A stretch of DNA of 64,000 bases from JANNNF01 sp040385825 (GCA_040385825.1 JAZKGQ010000020.1:50293-114292), one strand, 5' to 3'; shown: positions 16,490-26,807, counted from the stretch's first letter. Notes: generated from the sequence alone by a model not told the origin. Translations and numbers: made by a program.

Positions 16490-17900
16490 AGGAGCTTTCG
16501 CGCTGGTCCTGCGGGCAGGCAATGCTGAACATCTGCATTGTCTGAACAAAGAGGCCGAGATCAGAGGCTTGCGTCAAGGCATGTCACTGGCGGACGCTCG
16601 TGCGATCTGCCCTGAGTTGGCGACCCGACCTGCTGACCTGCCAAGTGAGAAGGCAGCATTGGAGTCGCTGCGACGCTGGGCATCACGCTATTCACCGATG
16701 ATCGCCACTGAGGGTATAGATGGTCTTGTTGCCGACATTACTGGCGTCGCGCATCTGTTTGGCGGTGAAGAAGACCTGCGCGCTGATCTGGATGCTCGGC
16801 TGGCACGCGCAGATGTGAATGGCGTCACGGCGGTCGCAGGCACACGTGGCGCAGCACAGGCTTTGGTGCGACATGGGGGTGGTATAGTTCAAGACGGTAA
16901 ACTCGCAGAAGGCATCGGTCATCTTCCAGTTTCGGCGCTGCGGATTGACCACGCCACTGCCGACGCCCTTGCGAGGGTGGGTTTGCCACGCATCGCAAAT
17001 TTGATCAACTTGCCGCGCGCTCCGTTGTCGCGCCGATTTGGACCGGGATTGGTGCTCAGGCTTGATCAGGCGCTTGGCGTGCAGCCGGAATCCGTCTCGG
17101 CAGAACCAGAGCCGCCGCATTTTGGCGTGCGGATGACGCTGCCAGAAGCCATCGGTCTGCAAAGCGACGTCATGGCCGGGTTGGCGCGGCTGCTGGACCG
17201 TTTGTGCAGCAAGTTGGCTCTCCACCACATGGGTGCGCGTCGGGTTCAGTTGGAGCTGCGTCGGGTTGATCGTGCGACGGCCAAGGTTGAGATCGGCCTC
17301 GCAAGGCCGATGCGCGACAGCACACGGATTGCCGCGCTGTTTGCCAAAGGTGTTGATGAGGTTGACGCTGGATTCGGCATCGACTGCTTGCGGCTCTCTG
17401 CAACGCTGGTCGAGCCGATGCCTCCCGAACAAATCGGTGGTGGTCCTACTCTCAAGACAGACGACGCGCTTGCGGATCTTTTGTCGAGCGTCGGCAATCG
17501 CCTCGGGTTTGATCGGGTGTTGCGGATGATCCCAGCCGATAGCCAGATTCCAGAACGAAGTTTTCAGCTTGTTCCTGCGATTTATAGCACGGCAGAGCCA
17601 GCTGGACCCCGCAAGGTGACACGGCGACCTATTACGGTGTTTTCACCGGAGATGGTCTTTGATGCCACCGGGCAGCGACCTGGCACGCCGCCTGCGCGGT
17701 TCCGCTGGCGGCGTATGTGGTTCAGCACGTTGCGCGCCCAAGGCCCCGAGCGGATCACACCAGAATGGTGGTTCGATGATCCCGCCTGGCGCAGCGGTAT
17801 GCGCGATTACTGGCGCGTGGAAACCCAAGAAGGGCCACGACTGTGGTTGTTCCACACCCCGCAATCGCCGGGATGGCAGGTGGCTGGTGAATTTGTATGA
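16416..17900 (+). CDS. imuB: ImuB, Y-family polymerase-like mutasome hub
   Basis: A 494-aa catalytically inactive Y-family polymerase relative that joins DnaE2 to the beta clamp and ImuA. It starts MARRLLSIWFPKLASD, the family N-terminus; GLRQGMSLADARAICPEL and GIDGLVADITGVAHLFGGEE are typical palm/finger segments. The usual catalytic D-E pair is absent, as in other ImuB proteins. The C-terminal region after about residue 380 is the partner-binding part. Its start lies inside imuA and its stop overlaps dnaE2 (ATGA), so all three are co-translated. Confidence 0.93.
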   Translation: MARRLLSIWFPKLASDTSRRRRPVEGAFALVLRAGNAEHLHCLNKEAEIRGLRQGMSLADARAICPELATRPADLPSEKAALESLRRWASRYSPMIATEGIDGLVADITGVAHLFGGEEDLRADLDARLARADVNGVTAVAGTRGAAQALVRHGGGIVQDGKLAEGIGHLPVSALRIDHATADALARVGLPRIANLINLPRAPLSRRFGPGLVLRLDQALGVQPESVSAEPEPPHFGVRMTLPEAIGLQSDVMAGLARLLDRLCSKLALHHMGARRVQLELRRVDRATAKVEIGLARPMRDSTRIAALFAKGVDEVDAGFGIDCLRLSATLVEPMPPEQIGGGPTLKTDDALADLLSSVGNRLGFDRVLRMIPADSQIPERSFQLVPAIYSTAEPAGPRKVTRRPITVFSPEMVFDATGQRPGTPPARFRWRRMWFSTLRAQGPERITPEWWFDDPAWRSGMRDYWRVETQEGPRLWLFHTPQSPGWQVAGEFV

Positions 17901-20900
17901 CAGCCTATGCAGAGCTTTGCGTCACCTCAAACTTCACCTTTTTGCGCGGGGCTTCGCACCCGGAAGAGCTGGTGACGCGCGCCGCAGAACTTGGGCTGTC
18001 GGCGATTGCCATCACGGATCGCAATTCTGTCGCAGGCGTGGTGCGGGCATTTTCGGCATTGAAAGAACTGACCCGGCTGCGAGATGAAGCTCGTAGCGCG
18101 GCACAATCGGTGCAGGAAGGGCCAGAGATCAGATCCCAGAGGGTGACCGATCATTCCAGCCGTCAGACCGTGCCGCATTTCTCTGGCGAGACGGCGGCAC
18201 CCACGCTGCCCGACATGCCACTGCCAAAGCTGATCGCCGGTGCGCGTCTGTGTTTCACCGACAGTGCTGTGGAATGGATCGCTCTGCCGAAGGATGTCGC
18301 AGGCTGGTCTCGCCTGACGCGACTGCTTTCGCTTGGCAAGCAGCGAGCGCCGAAGGGGGACTGCCTTCTGACCTATGAGGATCTGCTGGCCTGGGGGGTG
18401 GGTATGGTTCTGATCGCAATTCCACCAGATGCGATGAAGACGGGTAGCCGTAAAGCGACACAATCTGACCTGACACGGATCGCGCGCGCGTTCCCCGGTG
18501 ACAGCTATCTTGGAGCCGCACCCTCCTACGACGGCTGTGATCAACAACGGTTTGACCTCCTGGCTGGGCTGTCGCAGATGACCAATCTGCCGTTGGTAGC
18601 GATTGGCGATGTGCTGATGCACCGCTCCGCGCGCCGCCCCTTGGCCGATGTTCTGACCTGCATGCGAGAGGGCTGCACAATCGACACCCTCGGAACACGC
18701 CGCCTTGTGAATGGCGAGCACAGGCTCAAATCGGCGGCTGAGCTGGCGCGGCTGTTTCATCGTTATCCAGCCGCCGTCAAACGCACTGGGGAGATTGCTG
18801 CTTCATGCTGCTTCAACTTGGGTGATCTGCGCTACCAATATCCTGACGAAGAACTGGATGGCGAACCTGCGCAATCCCGGCTGGAGCGGCTGTCCCGAGA
18901 AGGATTGCATTGGCGTTACCCTGGTGGCGCACCCGCAAAGATCATTCAGCGTGTTGAGAAAGAACTCAGCCTGATCCGCGAGATCGAATATGCGCCATAT
19001 TTTCTGACGGTGCATGACATTGTGCAGTTTGCGCGCTCGGAGGGCATTCTTTGCCAGGGGCGGGGTTCAGCTGCTAACTCGGTGGTTTGCTACCTTCTGG
19101 GCGTCACAGAAGTGCCGCCAGAGTCCATCACCCTGATATTCGAGCGCTTCATCAGCAAGGAACGCGGTGAGCCGCCAGACATCGACGTTGATTTTGAACA
19201 TGAACGCCGGGAAGAAGTGATTCAGTGGATCTATAAGCGTTATGGCCGCCATCGCGCGGGACTGACCGCGACGGTCATTCATCTGCGCAGCAAAGCTGCC
19301 ATCAATGAGGTCGGCAAAGCGATGGGGTTGAGCCAGGATGTCATCGCCCGGCTAGGAGGGCAAATATGGGGTTGGTCATCAGGGCCACCCGGTGAAGATC
19401 GCATTCGAGATGCAGGGCTCGACCCTGCGGATCGTCGGGTGATGCTCGCGACGCGGTTGATCGGTGAGATCATTGGTTTCCCCCGCCATCTGAGCCAGCA
19501 CGTCGGAGGTTTCGTCATCACCCACGGGCGGCTCGATGAATACTGCCCAATCGAGAATGCCGCGATGGAAGACCGCACGGTCATTTCGTGGGACAAGGAC
19601 GACATCAACGCGCTGGGTCTGCTGAAGGTAGATATTCTGGCTCTGGGTATGTTGACCTGCATCCGCAAAGCATTCGGGCTGCTGAAGGATTTTCGCGGCA
19701 AGAACCAGACCATCGCAAATGTCCCGGCAGAAGATCCTGCCGTCTACGACATGCTCTGCCGCGCTGATGCGATCGGCACGTTTCAGGTGGAAAGTCGGGC
19801 GCAGTTGAACTTCCTGCCTCGGATGCGGCCACGCAAGTTCTACGATCTGGTCTGCGAGGTCGCCATCGTGCGTCCGGGCCCCATCCAGGGTGGGATGGTG
19901 CATCCGTTCATCAACCGCCGCCAGGGCAAGGAGAAGGTGGAAGACCTCGGGCCTGCTATGATGGAGGTGCTGGGACGCACCTACGGCGTTCCTTTGTTCC
20001 AAGAGCAGGCGATGCAAATCGCCGTGGTTGCCGCAGGGTTCACGCCCGCCGAGGCAGACCGACTGCGTCGATCACTTGCCACCTTCAAGCGGATGGGCAC
20101 CATTGGCGGGTTCCGCGACAGGTTCATTTCGGGGATGCTGTCGCGCGGTTACGACGCTGACTTCGCCACCAGGTGTTTTGCGCAGATTGAGGGATTCGGT
20201 TCATATGGTTTTCCCGAAAGCCATGCCGCGAGTTTTGCGCGGCTGGTCTATATCTCGTCTTGGCTAAAGTGCCATCACCAGGCGATCTTCACCTGCGCGC
20301 TGCTGAACAGTCAGCCGATGGGGTTTTATGCGCCCGCCCAGCTCGTTCGTGACGCCCGTGAGCATCATGTCGAGGTGCGCCCGGTCTCGGTCAACCATTC
20401 CTTCTGGGACTGCACCATCGAGCCGCGGCAGGATGGCGCTCTGGCGCTGAGGCTCGGATTTCGCCAGATCAAAGGCATGCGCGAGGACGACGCTGTCTGG
20501 ATCTCGACCTCGCGCGGCAATGGCTATTCTGATGTCGAAAGCCTGTGGCGCCGGGCTGGCGTGCGGCCGGATGTGCTCGAGCGGCTGGCAGAGGCGGATG
20601 CGTTCGCAACGTTGGGTTTGAACCGGCGCAGCGCGCTGTGGGACGCCAAGGCACTGGCTGGCCCAGCACCATTGCCACTGTTCGGTGCAGATGGTGAGGG
20701 CGGTATCGAACCTACCGTCACCCTGCCGCAGATGACGCTGGGGCACGAGGTGATCGAGGATTACTTGTCGCTGCGAATGTCTTTGCGCGCGCATCCGGTG
20801 GAACTGCTCCGCCCCAAACTGCCCGCGAGCCTGCCACATGATCGCCTGCAGCAAAGCAAAGGTCGCGTCACCGTCACCGGCCTCGTGATCACCCGCCAGC

Positions 20901-21250
20901 GCCCCGGCACGGCGTCGGGTGTGATCTTCCTGACGCTCGAGGATGAGACCGCAACGGCAAATGTCGTGGTCTGGAAGCAGGTCTATGAAACCTTCCGCAA
21001 GGCCGTGATCGCAGGTCGTCTACTACGCGTCACTGGCCGGATCGAACGCGACGGTCCAGTGGTGCATCTGATCGCCGAGCGCATTGAGGATTTGTCACCA
21101 CTACTCTCAACACTCGGCCGTCCTGTGATGATCGAGGCCAATGATGGTCGTGCGGATGAGACGAAGCGACCTATCGGCGGTAGTGTCAGATCAGCGCACC
21201 ATCCGCGCGACCAGGCCAAGGTGCTGTTTCCCAGCCGGGATTTTCACTAA
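17897..21250 (+). CDS. dnaE2: Error-prone DNA polymerase DnaE2
   Basis: A 1117-aa C-family polymerase doing translesion synthesis in the SOS response. An N-terminal PHP domain starts AELCVTSNFTFLRGASHPEEL-type. The palm carries the catalytic Asp residues in PDIDVDFEHERREEV (about 430). GRGSAANSVVCYLLG and HVGGFVITHGRL are typical DnaE2 segments, and a C-terminal OB fold (about 990-1060) includes VTGLVITRQRPGTASG. Length and motif order are complete. It is the last gene of the LexA-controlled imu cassette, carried here on a mobile island. Confidence 0.96.
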   Translation: MTAYAELCVTSNFTFLRGASHPEELVTRAAELGLSAIAITDRNSVAGVVRAFSALKELTRLRDEARSAAQSVQEGPEIRSQRVTDHSSRQTVPHFSGETAAPTLPDMPLPKLIAGARLCFTDSAVEWIALPKDVAGWSRLTRLLSLGKQRAPKGDCLLTYEDLLAWGVGMVLIAIPPDAMKTGSRKATQSDLTRIARAFPGDSYLGAAPSYDGCDQQRFDLLAGLSQMTNLPLVAIGDVLMHRSARRPLADVLTCMREGCTIDTLGTRRLVNGEHRLKSAAELARLFHRYPAAVKRTGEIAASCCFNLGDLRYQYPDEELDGEPAQSRLERLSREGLHWRYPGGAPAKIIQRVEKELSLIREIEYAPYFLTVHDIVQFARSEGILCQGRGSAANSVVCYLLGVTEVPPESITLIFERFISKERGEPPDIDVDFEHERREEVIQWIYKRYGRHRAGLTATVIHLRSKAAINEVGKAMGLSQDVIARLGGQIWGWSSGPPGEDRIRDAGLDPADRRVMLATRLIGEIIGFPRHLSQHVGGFVITHGRLDEYCPIENAAMEDRTVISWDKDDINALGLLKVDILALGMLTCIRKAFGLLKDFRGKNQTIANVPAEDPAVYDMLCRADAIGTFQVESRAQLNFLPRMRPRKFYDLVCEVAIVRPGPIQGGMVHPFINRRQGKEKVEDLGPAMMEVLGRTYGVPLFQEQAMQIAVVAAGFTPAEADRLRRSLATFKRMGTIGGFRDRFISGMLSRGYDADFATRCFAQIEGFGSYGFPESHAASFARLVYISSWLKCHHQAIFTCALLNSQPMGFYAPAQLVRDAREHHVEVRPVSVNHSFWDCTIEPRQDGALALRLGFRQIKGMREDDAVWISTSRGNGYSDVESLWRRAGVRPDVLERLAEADAFATLGLNRRSALWDAKALAGPAPLPLFGADGEGGIEPTVTLPQMTLGHEVIEDYLSLRMSLRAHPVELLRPKLPASLPHDRLQQSKGRVTVTGLVITRQRPGTASGVIFLTLEDETATANVVVWKQVYETFRKAVIAGRLLRVTGRIERDGPVVHLIAERIEDLSPLLSTLGRPVMIEANDGRADETKRPIGGSVRSAHHPRDQAKVLFPSRDFH

Positions 21251-22118
21251 ACTGACGGGTGAAGGTCGCCGATGTTTGGATATTGAGTATCTTGAGATCG
21301 AGCCGCGCAGGTGGACAACTGCCCGCGCATGGCAATCTGAATTTTTTGCCGAACCTTCCACGACCTATCGAGAGATGGGTTTCAGCGAATCTTGCCGTGA
21401 GAACGGTAAACCGGTGGGCACCGTAGGCGCGCTGTGGAGCCTCAACAACGGCAGTGCGGGAGTGGGGGCAAAACATGCTCAGCCCGTCTCCACGGCCTTC
21501 CCACGAGTCCTGTGGGTGCATCGGCAGCCCGGCTACCCATTGCTGCTTCTTCTGTCGAGACCTAAGCCGCTTTAAAGAACAATCGAACAGGATCTGGCGA
21601 AGCAGCGATAGAGGTAATGCTGGTCGGTCAACGTGACAGACCATGTCGATCGAACTTTGGGTTTACTGCGGACGGCACAAGGCGGCATCGGAAGGGTTGC
21701 GCCAAGTCGAGCGGCACTGCAGATACGTGCTAGGTGATCCATCACCTCGGACAGCGAAGGCACCGCCCGCGCAAAACCGGAGAACCTGGGCGTATTTCGA
21801 CGGAAGGTTTCTCCCGAGCCGGAGGGGTGGCTGAGTAACATGACGTTTTCGTCCGTCACTCTATAACTTAAGTAAGAAACAACTATTAGTATATTCTTTA
21901 TCTTAGTTTAAATACGGATAGAAATGTCATGTTACACCGGCAATCCAGAGGTGCAGTAGCGTCACGTTACATCCGCTGCGCCTTCTGCCCGGTCAACACA
22001 AAAAGGTTACGTTACATTTTTCACCTACCCCCCTTGTAAGGCTCCATCTGAGGCACAAAATGCAAAGTGCGGTGAGCCCGTGAAAGCCAAATCTGTCATT
22101 GTCCTCAGGAAGTTCAAG
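21251..22118. other. Intergenic region with an AT-rich, repeat-bearing promoter segment
   Basis: About 870 bases with no convincing gene. The first 580 bases show only short frames without motifs. From 21835 it turns AT-rich and contains the repeats listed separately, then leads into the 22119 gene. The AT-rich block (about 21845-21925) stands out against its GC-rich surroundings and is probably the promoter. Confidence 0.4.
21835..22015 (+). promoter_or_regulatory. GTCATGTTAC repeat cluster upstream of the 22119 gene
   Basis: GTAACATGAC (21835-21844) is the exact inverted copy of GTCATGTTAC (21926-21935). Variants GTCACGTTAC (21961-21970) and GTTACGTTAC (22006-22015) follow. The same half-site forms a tight palindrome upstream of fic at 30985-31006. 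This suggests a common regulator binding both promoters. Confidence 0.5.
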
Positions 22119-23039
22119 ATGATCCCTACCACGCAGAATGAACCGCACCTCGATTTTGATGACGAGGATGATTTAGATGACGACGCTCCGGCCGAGAAGA
22201 TCCGCGAGCCCGTTAAGCTGACCAGATACGACAAAAAGCGAGCGAAGCTCGTTGATGCAGAGGCCAAGCGAGACGCGCTACTGACGCAAGGCACATTGAG
22301 CCAGAACCAGATCCTGCTGTTAAGATTGCTCGAAGATGAAGTCGTCTTAGCGAAAAAAAAGTTTGCCGCTGAAACGGCCCGTGGAATGACGGACGAAGGT
22401 CGCGCTCACGAACGCATTGACGAATACCGCAAAACGCCTGAGGGCCGAGACGCGTTGAATGCCACTCGTCGTAAAAAACGCGCCGCGCCAAATGCAGATC
22501 TCTCAGGTTTAACGGAAGACGAAAAAGCCAAACACAAACGTGAGCTCGCCAACTCGCGCCAGCGGGAGCTCAACAGGCGAAAAAAAGAAGCACGCCAGTA
22601 TGAAAGTGCTGCCGATGCAGATCAACGTAAGGAAAGTCAACGGCTGAGGACTGCAAAAAGCAGGGCGAAAAAAGATGCACAGCCCATACTGGTGGACGGT
22701 GTTGTTACACCCGCGCTGGAACCGGTTCTTGATTTCGAGCTGGACGCCTGCAAGGTCGGCCTTGAAAACTGTGGGAATACAATTGCCCAACTTGATCGCC
22801 TTGTCGCAGGCCTCGGCGATCTTTCCTTGCTTCAGGGTGAAAGCCTGGTAGCATACCGAGGGGCCGTGCAGAAGCGCAAATCCCTGTTGGGCCAGTATGA
22901 GTCTCTGCTCTCACAGATCGCTAGCCACTATGTCATCCCTACATCGGTGATGGCGGCCGGCAGTGACACTTCCACGGTTGAAGTTGGTGAAATCGGGCCG
23001 GCGAAACAAGGCGACCTGCCTGAATGGGGCCGTTTTTGA
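22119..23039 (+). CDS. Highly charged, probably coiled-coil protein of unknown function
   Basis: A 306-aa protein. Residues about 10-25 form a run of Asp/Glu (DDEDDLDDD). Residues 30-200 are Lys/Arg/Glu-rich and predicted helical or coiled coil (RAKLVDAEAKRDALL, ANSRQRELNRRKKEARQYE). The C-terminal 80 residues are less charged. There is no signal peptide, membrane segment or named domain. The start at 22119 has AGGAAG 7 bases upstream; a GTG at 22080 is possible. It is preceded by a repeat cluster shared with the fic promoter. The unusual charge suggests nucleic-acid or protein-complex binding, but this is inference. Confidence 0.6.
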   Translation: MIPTTQNEPHLDFDDEDDLDDDAPAEKIREPVKLTRYDKKRAKLVDAEAKRDALLTQGTLSQNQILLLRLLEDEVVLAKKKFAAETARGMTDEGRAHERIDEYRKTPEGRDALNATRRKKRAAPNADLSGLTEDEKAKHKRELANSRQRELNRRKKEARQYESAADADQRKESQRLRTAKSRAKKDAQPILVDGVVTPALEPVLDFELDACKVGLENCGNTIAQLDRLVAGLGDLSLLQGESLVAYRGAVQKRKSLLGQYESLLSQIASHYVIPTSVMAAGSDTSTVEVGEIGPAKQGDLPEWGRF

Positions 23040-23110
23040 GCTGATTTCGAAGCTGAAGTTGATACGGCGAGGATCTCCAAACGAAGGCTGTTCGGCTGAC
23101 CCTCAGACGT

Positions 23111-23563
23111 TCAATTTGCGCCTCCATCGGTCGGCGCACCCGTCGATCCCACAGTCGCGGTGGTGAGCGCGGAAAAATCGTTGGGCTTAACCATCTGTCG
23201 AACCTGCGATGGATAGCAGTTTCCACCGCCTTTGTAATCGCGATGCGCCTCTTGTGCTTGAGCATTGTTGAGAAGGTAGTAGGTGGGCGAAATAGTCCGT
23301 AGGTCGAGCTCAATAAACAGGAAAAAGTCGGCTTCACTCTTCGTTGCCATATTCACAGGCCAGCGAGTAATCTCCGTCGCTCGACGCAGGAATTGCCGCG
23401 TCTTCACCTCAATCGACTTCGGCACCCCTGCAATGACTACCATCACGTCATGACCAGGGGCTCCTTCGGGGCTCGAATAGGCGGCCAAACCCAAAGTGTT
23501 CAACTTAGCGATCGCTAACAGCTCGCCGAGGCCACCTGCTTGTTGCCGAGACAATTTCTGCAT
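23111..23563 (-). CDS. Small PD-(D/E)XK-family nuclease-like protein
   Basis: A 150-aa protein with the core of a PD-(D/E)XK fold: Glu14 in a first helix (GGLGELLAIAKL), Asp39 (GAPGHDVMVV) and Glu52-Val-Lys54 (KSIEVKTRQF), followed by FFLFIELD. This layout recalls small Holliday-junction-resolvase-like or group I intron-type nucleases often found on islands. The start at 23563 begins the conserved part; upstream in-frame starts are TTG. It lies convergent to the charged-protein gene and 157 bases downstream of hsdR. Activity and substrate are unproven. Confidence 0.65.
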   Translation of the reverse strand: MQKLSRQQAGGLGELLAIAKLNTLGLAAYSSPEGAPGHDVMVVIAGVPKSIEVKTRQFLRRATEITRWPVNMATKSEADFFLFIELDLRTISPTYYLLNNAQAQEAHRDYKGGGNCYPSQVRQMVKPNDFSALTTATVGSTGAPTDGGAN

Positions 23564-23720
23564 CAACGGATGGCGCCTTCCGATGGCGTGGCGTGCCAAG
23601 CTGTCGGTTTTGCAGATGCAGGGCGAATTAAAGCGACCACACTAAAAGGCGGCTTGCTCTCTAAGCAACCATCGTTGAGATCGTTGCGCCCTGAAAATTC
23701 TTTAGTCACATCGACCACAG

Positions 23721-26700
23721 TTACCCCACCTCCCGCGCCAGCGCCTCGGCCTGCTTCAGCACCGTTTTGACCGCCTCCGACGCGAGATCCGGCGGATAGC
23801 CATGTCGCTGGAGAATCCGTTTCACAGCGACCCGCATCTTCGCCCGCACGTTGTCGCGCTTCCACCAGTCGGTGCCGCCGTTGCTGCGCACAGTGGCGAC
23901 CAACTCGGTGGCGATGATGCGCAGCTCGTCGTTGCTCATGATCTCCACGGCGCTGTTGTTTTGAGCTAGGGCGTCATAAAATGCCCGCTCTGCCGATGTC
24001 AGCCCGTCTTCGGGCTGTTTCTGCAAGTCCTTCGCGATCTGGATCAGCTCCTGCAGCACGTGGATCGCGTCTACACTCCGGTTGTGGTAGCGTGCGATGG
24101 CCTGCTCCAGCCGCGATGAAAATTCCTCTTGCTGGACGATGTTCGTGCGGGTGCGGGCGCTGATCTCGCCGTTTAGCAGCTTCTTCAGCGCCTCCACCGC
24201 CAGGTTCTTGTGTTTCATCGCCTGCAGTTCAACCATGAACGCGTCAGACAAGATGCTGATGTCCGGCCGATCGAAGCCACAGGCACCAAGAATATCGACA
24301 ACCTCGGTCGAGGCGACGGCATTGTTGATCAGCTGCTGGATGGCAAAATCTGATCCACTCCGGTCGCCGTTGCTGCCGCCCACTGACAGCTTTTCCAAAC
24401 CCGCCCGGACTGCCGCGAAGAACGCAACTTCTTCAGCGTGGTCGGTGGCTTGCGGGCTGCCTGAAGCCAGTTTGTAGGCTTTGACCAGACCGGCAACGGC
24501 ATCGTGAAAGCGCTTCGCACCCGTGCTTTTGCCATCTGCATCAGCGTCCTTAGACAGGATATGCTCGATCGCACCTGGCAGGGTCATCAGCCGCTCTGTC
24601 GGCGTGCCGCCGAGTGCCTTGGAGTAGTCAAAGCCGTGAAACAACGCCCGAGCTACATCCAGCGCGTCAAGAAAGGCGCCTATAGCCTCTGCCTCGTCCA
24701 CGCCGGTCTGTGCCTGGTCGCCTTGGGAGTAATGCGCCAGTGCGGTCTTCAACTCGGCGGCGATGCCGATGTAGTCGACCACCAGTCCCGCAGGCTTGTC
24801 GCGGAACACCCGGTTGACGCGCGCAATCGCCTGCATCAACCCATGACCCTTCATGGGCTTGTCGATATACAAGGTGTGCATACACGGCGCGTCAAACCCG
24901 GTCAGCCACATGTCGCGCACGATCACCAGCTTCAGCGGATCGGCCGGGTCTTTGAATCGATTGCGCACCGCTTCCTGCCGAGATTTCGAGCGGATATGCG
25001 GCTGCAACAGCGCGGGGTCGGTGGCCGAACCGGTCATCACCACCTTCACTGCACCTGCATCGTCGGTCTCACCGTGCCAATCGGGTCGTGCGCCGATGAT
25101 GCGGGCATAGACTTCGGCGCAGATCCGGCGGCTCATGCAGACGATCATCGCCTTGCCTTCCATCGCCACCAGCCGGGCGTCAAAATGGCTCAGAATGTCC
25201 TGCACCACGGTATCCAGCCGCTTGTCAGCGCCCACCAGAGCCTCTACCCGCGCCCATTTCTTCGCGACAGCGGTGGCATCATCGCTGCCAAGCGCCTCAG
25301 TTGCCTCGTCGAATTCCTCGTCCAGCGTAGCCACTGCGCCATCGTCCAGCGTGATCTTGGCGACACGGGCCTCGTAGTAGATCGGCACCGTTGCGCCATC
25401 TTCGACCGCCTGGGCAATGTCGTAAACGTCGATGTATTCACCAAACACGCTGCGGGTGTTGGCGCCCACCAGGTCGATCGGCGTTCCGGTGAAGGCGACA
25501 TAGACCGCGTTCGGCAGGGCTTGGCGCAGCTGATAGGCGAGACCGTGGCGCAGCTCGCCCGACTCTTTCAGCTTGGCCTCAAAGCCGTATTGGGTGCGGT
25601 GTGCTTCATCCACCATCACCACCACGTTTGATCGCGCAGTCAGTTCGGGAAACGCCTCGCCCTTCTCGGGGCGGAACTTCTGGATGGTGGAGAAGATGAT
25701 ACCGCCGACCTGACGGTTCAGCAGATCCTTCAGACTGCCGATGCTGTCGGCCTGCACGGGATCTTCACCCAGCAGATGCTTGCAGCGTGCGAAGGTGGCG
25801 AACAACTGGTTGTCCAGATCATTGCGGTCGGTCAGCACCAGCAGCGTCGGGTTCTCCATCGCCGCATCGTGCATCACCCGCCCAGCCAGAAACGTCATCA
25901 ACAGGCTCTTACCCGAGCCCTGGGTGTGCCAGATGACACCGGCCTTGCCGTCGCGGCCACGCGCCGACAGGATCGCCTCACAGGCTTTGCGCACGGCGTG
26001 GAACTGGTGATACCCGGCCACCTTCTTGATCGGGCCTTTGCCCTCATCCTCGAACACCACGAACCAGCGCAGCATGTCGAGCAGCACCCGAGGCGCCAGC
26101 AGCCCCTCGGTCAGCACCTGCAACGCCAACGCCGAGCCGTCGGCCACCAGCGTCTCGCCATCCACGGTGCGCCAGCGCATGAAACGGTCTAGCCCTGCCG
26201 ACACCGAGCCATAGCGCGCGTTCAGGCCGTCAGAGATCACCGTCAGCAGTGATGTGCGAAACAGGTCGGGTATATCGCTGCGGTAGGTTGCGGTCTGGTT
26301 CCAGGCAGCCTGCAGACCCGCGCCTTCGGTGCCCTTCAGCTCGACCACCACCAGCGGCAGGCCATTCAGGAACAACACCACATCGGGGATGCGTGGGGTC
26401 TTGCCCACCACGTCCAGCTGATTGACCGCGCGCCAGTCGTTTTGCGCGTCAAGCCAGTCGATGATCTGCACCCGCGAGTTACGCTCCTCGCCGTCCTTCG
26501 ACCAGGTCACCGCAATGCCGTTGACCATCAGATCGTGCAGACGGCGGTTTTCCTGCACCAGATCAGTGGTGAACACCACATCCTCAATGCGCAACGCCGC
26601 CTCGTTCACAGCCGTCTCCGGCAGGTCAGGGTTCAGCCGAGTGATCGCGGCGCGCAGCACCGACGACAAGATCGTGTCACGGAAACTGGGGCGCAAAGGC

Positions 26701-26807
26701 ACGTGCATCTCCGGCGAGACCTCAGCGCCATGTTGCAGCCGATACCCCAGTGGCCCGAGGCTCGCCATGAAATGCGCTTCCAGATCAGCCTCGGTGATCC
26801 ACGCCAT
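23721..26807 (-). CDS. hsdR: Type I restriction enzyme, R subunit
   Basis: A 1028-aa motor-nuclease subunit of a type I restriction system: it translocates DNA using ATP and cuts at a distance once the HsdMS complex finds an unmodified site. The PD-(D/E)XK nuclease core is near residues 140-165 (RIPDVVLFLNG, then VVVELKG). Walker A is TQGSGKSLL, the DEAH box is VDEAHRTQYG, and helicase motifs such as VAFTGTPID and VNRVFRDKPAG follow. Length is normal and no frameshift is seen. Its ATG overlaps the stop of the DUF4268 gene (TAATG), making it the last gene of the four-gene operon. Confidence 0.97.
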   Translation of the reverse strand: MAWITEADLEAHFMASLGPLGYRLQHGAEVSPEMHVPLRPSFRDTILSSVLRAAITRLNPDLPETAVNEAALRIEDVVFTTDLVQENRRLHDLMVNGIAVTWSKDGEERNSRVQIIDWLDAQNDWRAVNQLDVVGKTPRIPDVVLFLNGLPLVVVELKGTEGAGLQAAWNQTATYRSDIPDLFRTSLLTVISDGLNARYGSVSAGLDRFMRWRTVDGETLVADGSALALQVLTEGLLAPRVLLDMLRWFVVFEDEGKGPIKKVAGYHQFHAVRKACEAILSARGRDGKAGVIWHTQGSGKSLLMTFLAGRVMHDAAMENPTLLVLTDRNDLDNQLFATFARCKHLLGEDPVQADSIGSLKDLLNRQVGGIIFSTIQKFRPEKGEAFPELTARSNVVVMVDEAHRTQYGFEAKLKESGELRHGLAYQLRQALPNAVYVAFTGTPIDLVGANTRSVFGEYIDVYDIAQAVEDGATVPIYYEARVAKITLDDGAVATLDEEFDEATEALGSDDATAVAKKWARVEALVGADKRLDTVVQDILSHFDARLVAMEGKAMIVCMSRRICAEVYARIIGARPDWHGETDDAGAVKVVMTGSATDPALLQPHIRSKSRQEAVRNRFKDPADPLKLVIVRDMWLTGFDAPCMHTLYIDKPMKGHGLMQAIARVNRVFRDKPAGLVVDYIGIAAELKTALAHYSQGDQAQTGVDEAEAIGAFLDALDVARALFHGFDYSKALGGTPTERLMTLPGAIEHILSKDADADGKSTGAKRFHDAVAGLVKAYKLASGSPQATDHAEEVAFFAAVRAGLEKLSVGGSNGDRSGSDFAIQQLINNAVASTEVVDILGACGFDRPDISILSDAFMVELQAMKHKNLAVEALKKLLNGEISARTRTNIVQQEEFSSRLEQAIARYHNRSVDAIHVLQELIQIAKDLQKQPEDGLTSAERAFYDALAQNNSAVEIMSNDELRIIATELVATVRSNGGTDWWKRDNVRAKMRVAVKRILQRHGYPPDLASEAVKTVLKQAEALAREVG

